This document shows, piece by piece, positions 1-8,931 of a stretch of 64,000 bases of DNA (within the stretch, counting starts at the first letter, position 1; every line of letters starts with the position of its first letter). This stretch comes from Acholeplasmataceae bacterium UBA6150 (GTDB taxonomy: Bacteria; Bacillota_I; Bacilli_A; Acholeplasmatales; UBA5453), in assembly GCA_002423145.1 (NCBI GenBank), contig DIUU01000004.1, positions 1 through 64,000 of the forward strand, written 5' to 3'. The position numbers were made by a program, and so were the translations under genes. The notes beneath the pieces were generated by a model. It saw only the letters and a program-made list of their open reading frames with translations, searched no databases and was not told the DNA's origin.

Positions 1-408
<408 letters not shown>

Positions 409-436
409 ACAAAAGAATTTATCTAGTTTTGAGAGA

Positions 437-548
437 TGTCTGGTGACGATGGCGAAGTGGACACACCTGTTCCCATCCCGAACACAGAAGTTAAGCACTT
501 CAGCGCCGAAAATAGTACAATGTGCGAAGATAGGTCGTTGCCAGGCAA
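437..548 (+). rRNA. rrf: 5S ribosomal RNA
   Basis: The segment begins TGTCTGGTGACGATGGCG, contains the conserved CCCATCCCGAACACAGAAGT block and ends GGTCGTTGCCAGGCA, which pairs with the 5' end. Length of about 112 nt is typical. It follows 23S by ~28 nt and precedes tRNA-Asn by ~17 nt, so it is co-transcribed. Confidence 0.95.
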
Positions 549-564
549 ATCTTAATTATTAACC

Positions 565-641
565 GCCTAAATAGCTCAGTTGGTTAGAGCACCTGACTGT
601 TAATCAGGGGGTCCTAGGTTCGAGTCCTAGTTTGGGCGCCA
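565..641 (+). tRNA. tRNA-Asn (GTT), first copy
   Basis: A 77-nt cloverleaf with acceptor GCCTAAA/TTTGGGC, anticodon GTT at 599-601, T-loop GGTTCGAGTCC and encoded CCA. It is the last gene of the rRNA operon and is followed by an intrinsic terminator. It is identical to the copy at 750-826. Confidence 0.97.
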
Positions 642-655
642 TCCTTTTAACAGTT

Positions 656-680
656 AAACAGCTAATAGGCTGTTTTTTTT
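656..680 (+). terminator. Intrinsic terminator of the rRNA operon
   Basis: A stem AAACAGC/GCTGTTT (656-662 and 669-675) is followed by a T run to 680. It ends the 23S-5S-tRNA-Asn transcript. Confidence 0.85.
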
Positions 681-719
681 TACTTTTTCCAATTTGTACC
701 TTTTCAAATATTTTTATTA

Positions 720-728
720 TGTTATAAT
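720..728 (+). promoter_or_regulatory. Extended -10 promoter of second tRNA-Asn
   Basis: TGTTATAAT lies 21 nt before the tRNA. No convincing -35 box stands at the right distance. It lies downstream of the rrn terminator, so the second tRNA-Asn can be expressed independently. Confidence 0.6.
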
Positions 729-749
729 AATTATGCGAGAAATGAATAT

Positions 750-826
750 GCCTAAATAGCTCAGTTGGTTAGAGCACCTGACTGTTAATCAGGGGGTCCT
801 AGGTTCGAGTCCTAGTTTGGGCGCCA
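750..826 (+). tRNA. tRNA-Asn (GTT), second copy
   Basis: Base-for-base identical to the 565-641 tRNA, with the same GTT anticodon and encoded CCA. It has its own promoter-like element upstream and its own terminator downstream. Confidence 0.97.
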
Positions 827-837
827 TGTTGCTTTTT

Positions 838-862
838 ACGACCATGTTATGGTCGTTTTATT
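838..862 (+). terminator. Terminator of second tRNA-Asn
   Basis: Hairpin ACGACCAT-GTT-ATGGTCGT (838-856) followed by TTTATTTTT. Confidence 0.8.
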
Positions 863-869
863 TTTGATA

Positions 870-898
870 TTGACATTGAAAGAATTATGAAATACAAT
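870..898 (+). promoter_or_regulatory. Sigma-70 type promoter of GGDEF gene
   Basis: TTGACA at 870-875 and TACAAT at 893-898 with a 17-bp spacer, 46 bp before the start codon at 945. Confidence 0.75.
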
Positions 899-944
899 CA
901 GTTGTATAACTTAAGATAGATTTAAGAAAAAAGGATGTTATAGA

Positions 945-1835
945 ATGATCCAAAATATTAACCCAACCCTAAAGAGAATCATCGAAGAGATCACATCTTA
1001 CGATGAGATGTATGATTTAATTCGAATGGTTGATCCCATTCAAAAGAAAGTGTTATCTTATGAAAATCATGGGTGGCACATCGAACCTGGCTTTTGTTAT
1101 GATACTTATGAAGAAAATAGAATTTGTAAAAACTGTGTGTCAGTTCGTGCACTAAATACAGATAAAACGACCATCAAAACGCAGTTCGTAAAAAATCAGT
1201 TACATATGGTGACCGCAGTTCCAGTCATCGTTGAAGGTAGAAAAGTTGTATTTGAACTCTTTAAAAACATCTCGGATTCTGAAGACTTAATTCAAGAACA
1301 ACTCAAGGAGATGCAAACCCTCATCGTTAAAACCAATGAACTCTTGGTTACAGACGTATTGACAGGGATTTATAACAGACGTTTTATTGAAGAACGTTTA
1401 CCCGTAGATTTCGCAGTCCATCAATCTCTAGGTGAAGAAGCACAAATTGTCATGATTGATATTGATTATTTCAAACATGTAAATGACCAATATGGTCACT
1501 TAATGGGTGATAAAGTGCTAAAAGATGTCGCGAGATTGATGAAACAAACCTTCAATGATACAGAGATGATTGCGAGATATGGTGGGGAAGAGTTCCTTGT
1601 TTATGATCAAAAACCCTTCGCTGAAACCATGAAAAATGTCGAATTGCTCAGACAAAAAATTGAAAATCATCCTTTTGTATATGAGAATAAAATCATCCAT
1701 ATTACAGTATCCTCAGGGGTTTATACGATTCATAATGATGTTCCCAAAGCGGCCATCGAAAAGGCCGATCAATGTCTCTATCAAGCCAAAACGCAGGGTA
1801 GAAATCGCATCGTGACAAACACCATAACACGTTAG
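945..1835 (+). CDS. Diguanylate cyclase (GGDEF) with cysteine-containing N-terminal sensor region
   Basis: Predicted to make c-di-GMP from two GTP. The C-terminal half (about residues 130-290) is a GGDEF domain with the active signature GGEEF at 213-217 and the usual DxLTGIYNRR entry motif; no RxxD inhibitory site stands five residues before the signature. The first ~120 residues look PAS-like and hold Cys51, Cys61 and Cys64 (the last two as CxxC), which could bind metal or sense redox; that is inference. No membrane segment, so cytoplasmic. Monocistronic: consensus-like promoter at 870-898, an AAGGAT ribosome site, and a terminator that overlaps the stop codon. Confidence 0.9.
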   Translation: MIQNINPTLKRIIEEITSYDEMYDLIRMVDPIQKKVLSYENHGWHIEPGFCYDTYEENRICKNCVSVRALNTDKTTIKTQFVKNQLHMVTAVPVIVEGRKVVFELFKNISDSEDLIQEQLKEMQTLIVKTNELLVTDVLTGIYNRRFIEERLPVDFAVHQSLGEEAQIVMIDIDYFKHVNDQYGHLMGDKVLKDVARLMKQTFNDTEMIARYGGEEFLVYDQKPFAETMKNVELLRQKIENHPFVYENKIIHITVSSGVYTIHNDVPKAAIEKADQCLYQAKTQGRNRIVTNTITR

Positions 1836-1860
1836 AACGACACGTTTCTAACGTTTTTTA
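1830..1860 (+). terminator. Terminator overlapping GGDEF stop codon
   Basis: CGTTAGAA (1830-1837) pairs with TTCTAACG (1846-1853), then T6. The stem contains the TAG stop. Confidence 0.85.
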
Positions 1861-1907
1861 TTAATTTTGAATGGCTTTGAGTTATAATGATATCTAGGAG
1901 TGAAACT

Positions 1908-2918
1908 ATGAGAAAAAACATCATCACTGTTGCAAAAGAACTCAATCTCGCACCATCCACGGTTTCCAAAGTCCTGAACAATAATGGAAGAGTAAGTCAA
2001 AAAACCCGTGAACGTGTTATGGCCTACGTTAGGGAAGTTGGCTATTTTCAAGATGCCTCAGCACGCATCCTTAAAAGCAAAAGAAGCTATACGCTTGGCA
2101 TCCTCTTTTCTGACATCTCATTGGTTGGACTAGAACACCCCTTTTTCTCTAGCATATTACAATCCTTTAAAAACTATGTTGAAAAAGAAGCCTATGAAAT
2201 CATCTTCGTTGTAAGTAAAGTTGGCAACCGTGAGATGAGCTATTTAGAATGGTGCTTAACCAAAAAAGTCGACGGCGTCTTACTGGTCTCAGGTAACTTA
2301 AACAACCCATACATCAAAGAGTTGGTTGCCAGCGATATTCCATGTGTTTCGACCGACTTCATCATGCCCAATTTAACGACCATCATCTCGGATAACCAAG
2401 CTGGGATTGATTTATCGATTGATTTCGCACATAAATTGAACCGTACAAAGATTGACTTAATTTCGGGACCACCGACTTCGATTGCTTTCCAATTGCGTAT
2501 GGATCACTTTCACAAAGTAATGAGTAAACCAAAAAATCCCTATTTTGTCATTGAAGCGAAAGGGTTTGGATTTCAATCTGGATTCGACGCAGCCATTCGT
2601 TTGTTAGAACAAGCAACTCGTATCCCTGAGTATGTTGTGGTTGGTTCTGATGATTTGGCATTTGGAGTCATCCGTGGGTTTGAATCCAAAGGGTATAAAG
2701 TACCAGATGATATTTCAGTCATCGGTTTTGATGACATTAATTTTGCGAGAATATACTCCCCAGCTCTCACGACCATTCGGCAAGATAAAAAAGCCATTGG
2801 TGAGATGGCTGCGATCAAATTAATTCAAATGGTTCAAGAGAAAGCCCCTAAGTCTACGGAAATCATCAAAATACCAGTATCATTAATCGAAAGAGCATCC
2901 ACCAAAATAAAAGTGTAG
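1908..2918 (+). CDS. LacI family transcriptional regulator
   Basis: A 336-residue LacI/GalR repressor: N-terminal helix-turn-helix (TVAKELNLAPSTVSKVLNN), the hinge, then a periplasmic-binding-protein-like effector domain with the closing motif GFDDINFARIYSPALTTI. An in-frame ATG at 1887 lies inside a TATAAT box (1883-1888), so the start at 1908, preceded by AGGAG at 1896-1900, is preferred. The gene is followed 9 bp later by a perfect promoter and two LacI-type palindromes in front of the phosphodiesterase/lipoprotein pair, its most likely target. The ligand cannot be read from sequence; a sugar or sugar phosphate is typical of the family. Confidence 0.93.
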   Translation: MRKNIITVAKELNLAPSTVSKVLNNNGRVSQKTRERVMAYVREVGYFQDASARILKSKRSYTLGILFSDISLVGLEHPFFSSILQSFKNYVEKEAYEIIFVVSKVGNREMSYLEWCLTKKVDGVLLVSGNLNNPYIKELVASDIPCVSTDFIMPNLTTIISDNQAGIDLSIDFAHKLNRTKIDLISGPPTSIAFQLRMDHFHKVMSKPKNPYFVIEAKGFGFQSGFDAAIRLLEQATRIPEYVVVGSDDLAFGVIRGFESKGYKVPDDISVIGFDDINFARIYSPALTTIRQDKKAIGEMAAIKLIQMVQEKAPKSTEIIKIPVSLIERASTKIKV

Positions 2919-2926
2919 CGTGGGTG

Positions 2927-2955
2927 TTGACAACTCGAAAAATACACTATATAAT
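2927..2955 (+). promoter_or_regulatory. Perfect consensus promoter upstream of surface GDPD gene
   Basis: TTGACA (2927-2932), 17-bp spacer, TATAAT (2950-2955). It lies about 155 bp before the 3110 start, and both operators lie downstream of it. Confidence 0.85.
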
Positions 2956-2971
2956 GTAAGCGTATTCTAAC

Positions 2972-2998
2972 AAGTAACCGATTTCACATCTGTTACTT
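2972..2998 (+). repeat. Inverted repeat in the leader
   Basis: AAGTAAC (2972-2978) and GTTACTT (2992-2998), a 7-bp inverted repeat with a 13-nt loop just after the predicted transcription start. It lacks a T run, so it may stabilise the 5' end or bind a protein. Confidence 0.45.
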
Positions 2999-3014
2999 AA
3001 ATTTTAACAAAAAA

Positions 3015-3030
3015 AGGAAAACGATTTCCT
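3015..3030. promoter_or_regulatory. LacI-type operator O1 (imperfect)
   Basis: AGGAAAACGATTTCCT is a 16-bp near-palindrome centred on CG, in the LacI-family pattern (AAACG/TTT core), with one mismatched pair. Confidence 0.65.
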
Positions 3031-3070
3031 TAATTAAAATAAGTAGAATGCGTCTTTTTTTACTTAAAAT

Positions 3071-3086
3071 GAGAAAACGTTTTCTC
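3071..3086. promoter_or_regulatory. LacI-type operator O2 (perfect palindrome)
   Basis: GAGAAAACGTTTTCTC is a perfect 16-bp palindrome centred on CG, 56 bp downstream of O1 and 23 bp before the start codon. Its position in the leader suggests a roadblock mode. Confidence 0.75.
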
Positions 3087-3109
3087 AATCATTAAATGGA
3101 GGAAAAAAC

Positions 3110-5806
3110 ATGAAGAAAGTTTTAATTATTTTAGCCTTTATGGGACTCGTTTTAGGCACCCAAAAAGGCGTCCATGCCAATGATGACCGACCTGTGATCA
3201 GTGCCAGTCTAAATGCCATCTTGGCTGATGTTGGAGATGTGATTGATTTAAATGACTACATCTATCAGCATAACGCAACCACCTTTGTTGAATTTAATCA
3301 AGTCACCCTAACAGCATTCTCTACAGGGATAACGATTACAGATCAACAAATCACAGTAACTGAAAAAGGACAACATGCGTTCTTGTTACAATACCAAAGT
3401 GCGAACATTTATGTCTATGTTATTTCAAAACTAGCCAGTGAAACCGAATATATCTTATTCGAAACGGGATTTGAGAATGTGCCCAATGGGAAACTACCCA
3501 ATGGATACACCACGGTTTCTGGTAGTGCAGGCATTCAAAATGAACAATTATTGGTAGCCGGTCGTGGCGGTAGTTCATTGGTTACGTTACCAAATTACTT
3601 GCGCAGCTTTATGAACTACATCATAGAAGTGGATATGACCATTGTCGAAGTCGACAATGACGCACGTTGGGCCAGTGTTATGTTTAGATATAGCACAGAA
3701 AACTACTATCAAATGGCGATTCGTAAGGATGCAACCTTAGCCAATGGGGTTGAGTTTGCGAAACGGATATCTGGTTCATGGAACGTTACCAATACAGCGA
3801 GCTTTACAGAACAAATTTCACCTGTAAAAATGTATAACTTAAAAATTGATGTGTTAGATGCTACTGTCAAGGAATACATCAACGATCAATTATTGATTAC
3901 CCATCAACAAGCATTAGAGTACAAACGCGGACTAATCGGTGTTCAAACCAATGGTGCGAATGCATTATTCGATAATTTCAAGATTACACTCCCGTTATCT
4001 TATATTCGTACAGAGACGTTTGAGTTCACACGCATACCGACCATTTACGAACCCAATACCAAAATAGTCAATCCAGCTACAGTCTTAACCCCTCTAGAAT
4101 CGATGGCTCAATTGGCATCCTATGTTACAAGAAGACCAGCAACGTTGGTACTCAATGTGAATAGCGATATGGATGTTGTTGACAGTAATCAGGTTAAAAT
4201 CGATTCTCTATACAACGTATTAATCGCGATGAATGGCAAAATGATTCCTGCCATCAAAGTCGAAGATGCCACCCTAGCGGTGGATATCGCGAGTCGATTA
4301 AAACTATGGGGGATCCTCGATGTATTCTTCATATCTACTCAAAAAGATGTCATTTTGGCTGGGCGAGGTGAATTTGAAATGATTCGCGGTGTCTTAGATT
4401 TATCCCAAAGACCATTTGGCACACAAGCGGACTTGGATCAAATTCGAAAAGATACCAACAGTGCTCAAAGTGTCGCAGTTATATTAAATCCAGTCGACAT
4501 AAACAAAAAAGCAGTAAATTACTTACAACAACGTTTGGTATCCGTATGGACGAGTGCTATAGATCAGAGTGAATCGCAATTCAATGCGATACTGTCAGGA
4601 GCCAACGGGATTCTAACCGTTAACCCCATGGCGATATTTGACTTATACGAAACCTTTACTACAGTAACCCATGTGCGTGAAGTATTCATCATTGCTCACC
4701 GCGGCTTACACAACGGATATACCGAATCTGCGGGTCCAGAAAACTCAATTGAAGTGGCTTTAAAAGCCATAGAAAATGGTGCTAAGATTTTAGAGACCGA
4801 CGTCCATTTGACGTTTGATGAAAAAGTGGTTGTCATGCATGATACCACCACAGGTCGTACGGCATCTCAAAACTTCTCTGTATCATCACAGTTCTTAGGG
4901 GCACTTGAAAACATTACACTAAATGACGTTTCAAACACAGGTCAAACATTCTATATTCCTTCATTTGAACGATATTTGGATGCTTTTAAAGACAAGGATG
5001 TTGTATTGTTCATTGAAATCAAACCGACCAATATCGTGTTACTTGAAAAAGTAAGAGACATCGTGCTTGCGAAAGATATGGAAAACAAAGTGGTACTCAT
5101 TCACTTTGGTGCTCAAAATATAGTCAATATGAAAACCGTGATGCCAACCATGGTCAATGGTTACTTAACGGGTGCATTGTTGAATTCCAATAGTGTGACC
5201 GATTCGATGCTCAACGTATTGACATCGATCGTTCCTATGAAGTCCACGTTAAATCCATCTTATGGTCAATTAACCCCTGAATTTGTGAAGGCATTAACCC
5301 ACCGCGGGATTACCGTATGGCCATGGACCGTCGATGATGGTACGAGCTTAAGTTTCTACCATACCGCAGGTGTTGGTGGCATTACAACGAATGTGTCAGA
5401 CTATTTTAAAGATGCATATTTATTTTTGGATTATGACAAAACACACTTTGAAGTGACCATCGGTGATGCCTTCATATTGAGTGGACAATTGAATACGATG
5501 GCAGGGGGATCTTACCCATATCGCACAGAGCTAAACATCATTCGCAATGATGCAAACGCCACCTTTGACGGTTCTGGTAAGCTCATCAGTGTCGATCAAG
5601 CAGGGGAAGTCGTCTTCTATACCAAAGTATTGACAACCCTACCCAATGGATCGGTCATCGAAGTATATAGTGATGTCATGACCATCCAGTTTGTTGAACC
5701 AAGCGCAAGCGTTTGGAGTAACCCATTGGTATACGTTGGTGTATCTGGCGTATCCGTATTGGCCGTAGGCATTTGGTTTACCCTTAAAAAGGTAACTAGA
5801 AAATAA
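3110..5806 (+). CDS. Secreted, membrane-anchored glycerophosphodiester phosphodiesterase
   Basis: An 898-residue surface protein. It has an N-terminal signal peptide (residues 1-23, ending near VHAND), a bacterial Ig-like segment, a jelly-roll region (about 130-290) resembling laminin-G or 3-keto-disaccharide-hydrolase domains, and a GDPD domain starting with IAHRG near residue 529. The GDPD core shows PENSIEVALKAI, ETDVH and VVMHD, expected to cleave glycerophosphodiesters to glycerol-3-phosphate and an alcohol using a divalent metal. A C-terminal helix (about 872-893) ending KKVTRK should anchor it outward from the membrane. It lies 12 bp before the 5819 lipoprotein and shares the LacI-type operators. 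A second, unrelated-topology GDPD is at 28007. Confidence 0.88.
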   Translation: MKKVLIILAFMGLVLGTQKGVHANDDRPVISASLNAILADVGDVIDLNDYIYQHNATTFVEFNQVTLTAFSTGITITDQQITVTEKGQHAFLLQYQSANIYVYVISKLASETEYILFETGFENVPNGKLPNGYTTVSGSAGIQNEQLLVAGRGGSSLVTLPNYLRSFMNYIIEVDMTIVEVDNDARWASVMFRYSTENYYQMAIRKDATLANGVEFAKRISGSWNVTNTASFTEQISPVKMYNLKIDVLDATVKEYINDQLLITHQQALEYKRGLIGVQTNGANALFDNFKITLPLSYIRTETFEFTRIPTIYEPNTKIVNPATVLTPLESMAQLASYVTRRPATLVLNVNSDMDVVDSNQVKIDSLYNVLIAMNGKMIPAIKVEDATLAVDIASRLKLWGILDVFFISTQKDVILAGRGEFEMIRGVLDLSQRPFGTQADLDQIRKDTNSAQSVAVILNPVDINKKAVNYLQQRLVSVWTSAIDQSESQFNAILSGANGILTVNPMAIFDLYETFTTVTHVREVFIIAHRGLHNGYTESAGPENSIEVALKAIENGAKILETDVHLTFDEKVVVMHDTTTGRTASQNFSVSSQFLGALENITLNDVSNTGQTFYIPSFERYLDAFKDKDVVLFIEIKPTNIVLLEKVRDIVLAKDMENKVVLIHFGAQNIVNMKTVMPTMVNGYLTGALLNSNSVTDSMLNVLTSIVPMKSTLNPSYGQLTPEFVKALTHRGITVWPWTVDDGTSLSFYHTAGVGGITTNVSDYFKDAYLFLDYDKTHFEVTIGDAFILSGQLNTMAGGSYPYRTELNIIRNDANATFDGSGKLISVDQAGEVVFYTKVLTTLPNGSVIEVYSDVMTIQFVEPSASVWSNPLVYVGVSGVSVLAVGIWFTLKKVTRK

Positions 5807-5818
5807 AAGGAGAAAAAT

Positions 5819-8323
5819 ATGAAAAAATGGCTTGTAGTATTTATGGTTATGCTGTTTGGATTTGTTTTAGCAGCATGTAATCAAACGCCACCAGAGGAAG
5901 AAGAATTGGATACCATCGCACCGATTATGATCGGCGTCATGGACACATCGATTCAAAAAGGAGAAACCTTTGACCCTCGTGCTGGTGTATCAGCAACCGA
6001 CAACGTAGATGGCAATTTAACATCTGCAATCGTCATCACAGGCACAGTAAATCTCAATCAAACAGGCACCTATGTCCTCACGTATAGTGTGACAGATGCG
6101 GCTGGCAATAAAACTGAAATTGAACGCAGTGTTACTGTCACTGAAGTGTTCCTATCGGATTTGAGAATATTGAATGGTGACTTTGGTCAACAACTCGCTG
6201 GCACTTGGACCCACTGGGCCGGTGAAGGTGGCGCATCAACCGTATCCATCGTGAACGGTGAAGCCGTCATCGATATCACAGCGAATGGGAATCAATGGTA
6301 CTCAACACAATTCAACCAAGGTGGTTTAACCATCACTCAAGGGAAGATGTATCGTATCGAATTTGAAGCCCGTGCAGATATGGCAAGAGGCATCGTTGTG
6401 AAGATTGAAAATGCATCATATCAAGGCTATATCGATGAAACCGTCAGCTTAACCACCAGCATGACAAAATACACATTTGAGTTCTATGTTACTAGACCGA
6501 CCATCACCAATGGTAAATTGGTTATTGGTGCTGGTACGATGGCATCCAGAGGTCTAGATGCAGGTGCAATTACTAAAGTTTATTTAGATAATTTCGTAGT
6601 GACAGAAGTAGATCCAGGCGTCGATGATGTTGCACCAATCATCTTAGGAGCAACCCCAAAAATCATCGAAATCAATCAAGCATTTGATCCACTCGATGGC
6701 ATCACAGTTTCAGATAACCGTGACTTCGCATTGACACCTGCCAATATCGTCATCACAGGCACACTCGATATCACAACACCTGGTGATTATGTATTGACCT
6801 ACACCTTGACTGACGCTGCGAATAACAGCGCGGTTGTAGAAAGAACCATTACAGTTTTAGCTGGTTTGGTACCTTCTACTTGGTTAGTCGTCAATGGCGA
6901 TTTTGAAACCGAACAATTGACAGCTTTACCACAACCAGCAGAAACCGGTTGGGGTTGGCACGGGACTGGCGCATTTACTGCGAAGATTGAAAATGGCATG
7001 GCCATCATCAATGTCACCAACCCAGGCACAGTGGTTCATGGTGTTCAATTCTATCAACAAAATAGAGTCATTGAACAAGGACAAATTTACCGCATTACAT
7101 TTGATGCGAAATCAGATATTCCAAGACCAATCATGGTAGCCCTAGAACAAGGTACGACCAGACGTTACGATGAAATCGTCTTCTTAACTTCAGAATGGCA
7201 AACATTTGAAATCCAAATTGAATACGTATTAACTGGATTCACCAATGGTAAGTTCGCATTCTTCTTGGGTGACATCGGTTCAACATCGGTACCAACCACC
7301 GTTTATTTGGATAACATCGAAGTTGTCACTGTACGTAACCTAGAAGATAAAACAGCACCTCAACTCTTTGGACTAGATGATTATTATGTATTAAAGAATT
7401 CAACCTTTAACCCAGTTCAAGGCGTGACCATCCGTGACAATGTCGACAAGACATTAACCAATGACAACATCGTTGTTACAGGTACTGTGAATACAGCCGT
7501 TGTTGGTGAGTATACATTGACCTATAAGATTAAAGACGAAGCGAATAACGAAGCGACGTATACAAGAAAAGTCATGGTCATCGATAGTGCAGAAATGCTT
7601 TCCAATACATTTGTGTTGGTCAACAATGATTTCGCTATCGATCAATTAACACCAATGGCACAACCAGCAACCACAGGTTGGGGTTGGCATGGGGCAGGTA
7701 CGTTTACGATTGCCATTCAAAATGGCATCGCAACCATCAACGTTACCAATCCAGGCACTGTCCCTCACGGTGTGCAATTCTATATGCAAAACCGTGTCAT
7801 TGAAACAGGCGCAACCTACCGCTTAACCTTTAAAGCGAAAGTCGATATTCCAAGAAGCTTCAGATTATCTCTTGAAGCAGGCACCGACGTTAGATTCTTC
7901 CAAATTGTCAATGTCACAGCAGAATGGGCAACGTATGAAGTATTTGTTACCCCTAGTGGCGGTGGATTCGCCAATGGTAAACTCGGATTCTTCATGGGTT
8001 ACATTGATGAAACCAGTGTCGCAACCACATTCTACTTAGATGATATAAATATTGAATTGGTTGGTTATCGTCAAGATACCGTTAAACCTTTCATCTTCGG
8101 TGTCAACGCAGCACAAATCGTTAAGGGCACAGCCTTTAACCCAACCGCAGGTGTCAGCATATTTGATAACCAAGACAAGACATTAACTGTAGCAAGCATC
8201 GTGGTTACAGGTAGTGTGAATGTAGATGTCGCAGGTGTGTATACATTAACCTATACCCTCACAGACCGTCAAGGCAATCAAACCGTGGTTGAAAGAGTCG
8301 TTACAGTCGTAGAACCGGCTTAA
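5819..8323 (+). CDS. Surface lipoprotein with alternating DUF5011-like and carbohydrate-binding modules
   Basis: An 834-residue lipoprotein (lipobox LAAC, Cys20). After a short acidic linker it alternates four DUF5011/Ig-like modules (about 33-107, 268-347, 510-590, 752-833) with three CBM4/9-like jelly-rolls (about 115-262, 352-500, 602-748). No catalytic domain is visible, so it probably binds a glycan or serves as an adhesin or scaffold. The second and third CBM modules are near-duplicates. It sits 12 bp downstream of the surface GDPD gene under the same operators and ends at a strong terminator; a LacI-type regulator and CBM modules suggest glycan use. Confidence 0.82.
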   Translation: MKKWLVVFMVMLFGFVLAACNQTPPEEEELDTIAPIMIGVMDTSIQKGETFDPRAGVSATDNVDGNLTSAIVITGTVNLNQTGTYVLTYSVTDAAGNKTEIERSVTVTEVFLSDLRILNGDFGQQLAGTWTHWAGEGGASTVSIVNGEAVIDITANGNQWYSTQFNQGGLTITQGKMYRIEFEARADMARGIVVKIENASYQGYIDETVSLTTSMTKYTFEFYVTRPTITNGKLVIGAGTMASRGLDAGAITKVYLDNFVVTEVDPGVDDVAPIILGATPKIIEINQAFDPLDGITVSDNRDFALTPANIVITGTLDITTPGDYVLTYTLTDAANNSAVVERTITVLAGLVPSTWLVVNGDFETEQLTALPQPAETGWGWHGTGAFTAKIENGMAIINVTNPGTVVHGVQFYQQNRVIEQGQIYRITFDAKSDIPRPIMVALEQGTTRRYDEIVFLTSEWQTFEIQIEYVLTGFTNGKFAFFLGDIGSTSVPTTVYLDNIEVVTVRNLEDKTAPQLFGLDDYYVLKNSTFNPVQGVTIRDNVDKTLTNDNIVVTGTVNTAVVGEYTLTYKIKDEANNEATYTRKVMVIDSAEMLSNTFVLVNNDFAIDQLTPMAQPATTGWGWHGAGTFTIAIQNGIATINVTNPGTVPHGVQFYMQNRVIETGATYRLTFKAKVDIPRSFRLSLEAGTDVRFFQIVNVTAEWATYEVFVTPSGGGFANGKLGFFMGYIDETSVATTFYLDDINIELVGYRQDTVKPFIFGVNAAQIVKGTAFNPTAGVSIFDNQDKTLTVASIVVTGSVNVDVAGVYTLTYTLTDRQGNQTVVERVVTVVEPA
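6888..8055 (+). repeat. Internal tandem duplication of CBM/DUF5011 unit
   Basis: The units at about 6888-7330 and 7615-8055 encode nearly the same protein module: both carry TGWGWHG, INVTNPGTV and GVQFY.QNRVIE. They are separated by a DUF5011 module, so the repeat unit is CBM plus DUF5011 (~725 bp). Confidence 0.7.
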
Positions 8324-8346
8324 TGTTATAGTAGCTTCCTCTAAGG

Positions 8347-8377
8347 AAAAGGCATGTTTATCATGCCTTTTCTTGTT
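8347..8377 (+). terminator. Terminator of GDPD/lipoprotein operon
   Basis: AAAAGGCATG (8347-8356) pairs with CATGCCTTTT (8362-8371), then a T-rich tail. Confidence 0.88.
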
Positions 8378-8452
8378 TTAGAAATCACTTTCAAAAGGGT
8401 TTTGATGGCTTAAAATCAATGAATGTTATATAATCCATGTAGAGGTGGTTAC

Positions 8453-8896
8453 ATGAAATATATTAAACAATTTATCCATATTACAATCACCTTTTTCAAG
8501 GCGATTTTTAGACTGATTTTAGGCCTTCGTACACCCAAAGGGTTACTCGCTCTGTTCTTGGCATTCTTAATTTATTATGGGTGGGCAATTGCTTTTATCG
8601 TCTATGGGACGTTGATTAAAAACCCGTGGTTTATTTCGATTGGGACATCGGTCGTGGTCTTTTGGATGGCACCATTAACCCCGTTTTTCGCCTTAACCAT
8701 ATTCACGACATTGTTCATTCAACGGGTGATTTTAAGGGATAAAAAAACCCAATCATTCAGAAAAATTTATAACATGTATTTAGGTAACAGTAAGAAAACA
8801 TCCGACGACCGAGTCATCGCTCTAGTCGAAGCGAAAACCGACTTCGCTGACCCAACTGAGGAAGAACTTGAAGCATCAAAAGATAAGACAACCTAA
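8453..8896 (+). CDS. Small membrane protein of unknown function
   Basis: A 147-residue protein. An in-frame ATG at 8423 overlaps a TATAAT box (8429-8434), so the ATG at 8453 with AGAGGTGG upstream is taken. A basic amphipathic N-terminus (residues 1-30) is followed by two hydrophobic helices (about 31-53 and 58-90) and a charged, acidic C-terminal tail (EEELEASKDKTT). No family recognised. It precedes a pair of GNAT genes by 35 bp with a possible separate promoter between. Confidence 0.7.
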   Translation: MKYIKQFIHITITFFKAIFRLILGLRTPKGLLALFLAFLIYYGWAIAFIVYGTLIKNPWFISIGTSVVVFWMAPLTPFFALTIFTTLFIQRVILRDKKTQSFRKIYNMYLGNSKKTSDDRVIALVEAKTDFADPTEEELEASKDKTT

Positions 8897-8931
8897 ATCA
8901 AATATGATAAAATGTTTTTGGAGGCGATTAT

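Noticed and set aside
1887..1907. Upstream in-frame ATG for the LacI regulator.
   Set aside because: It lies within a TATAAT box; AGGAG correctly spaced before 1908 indicates the later start.
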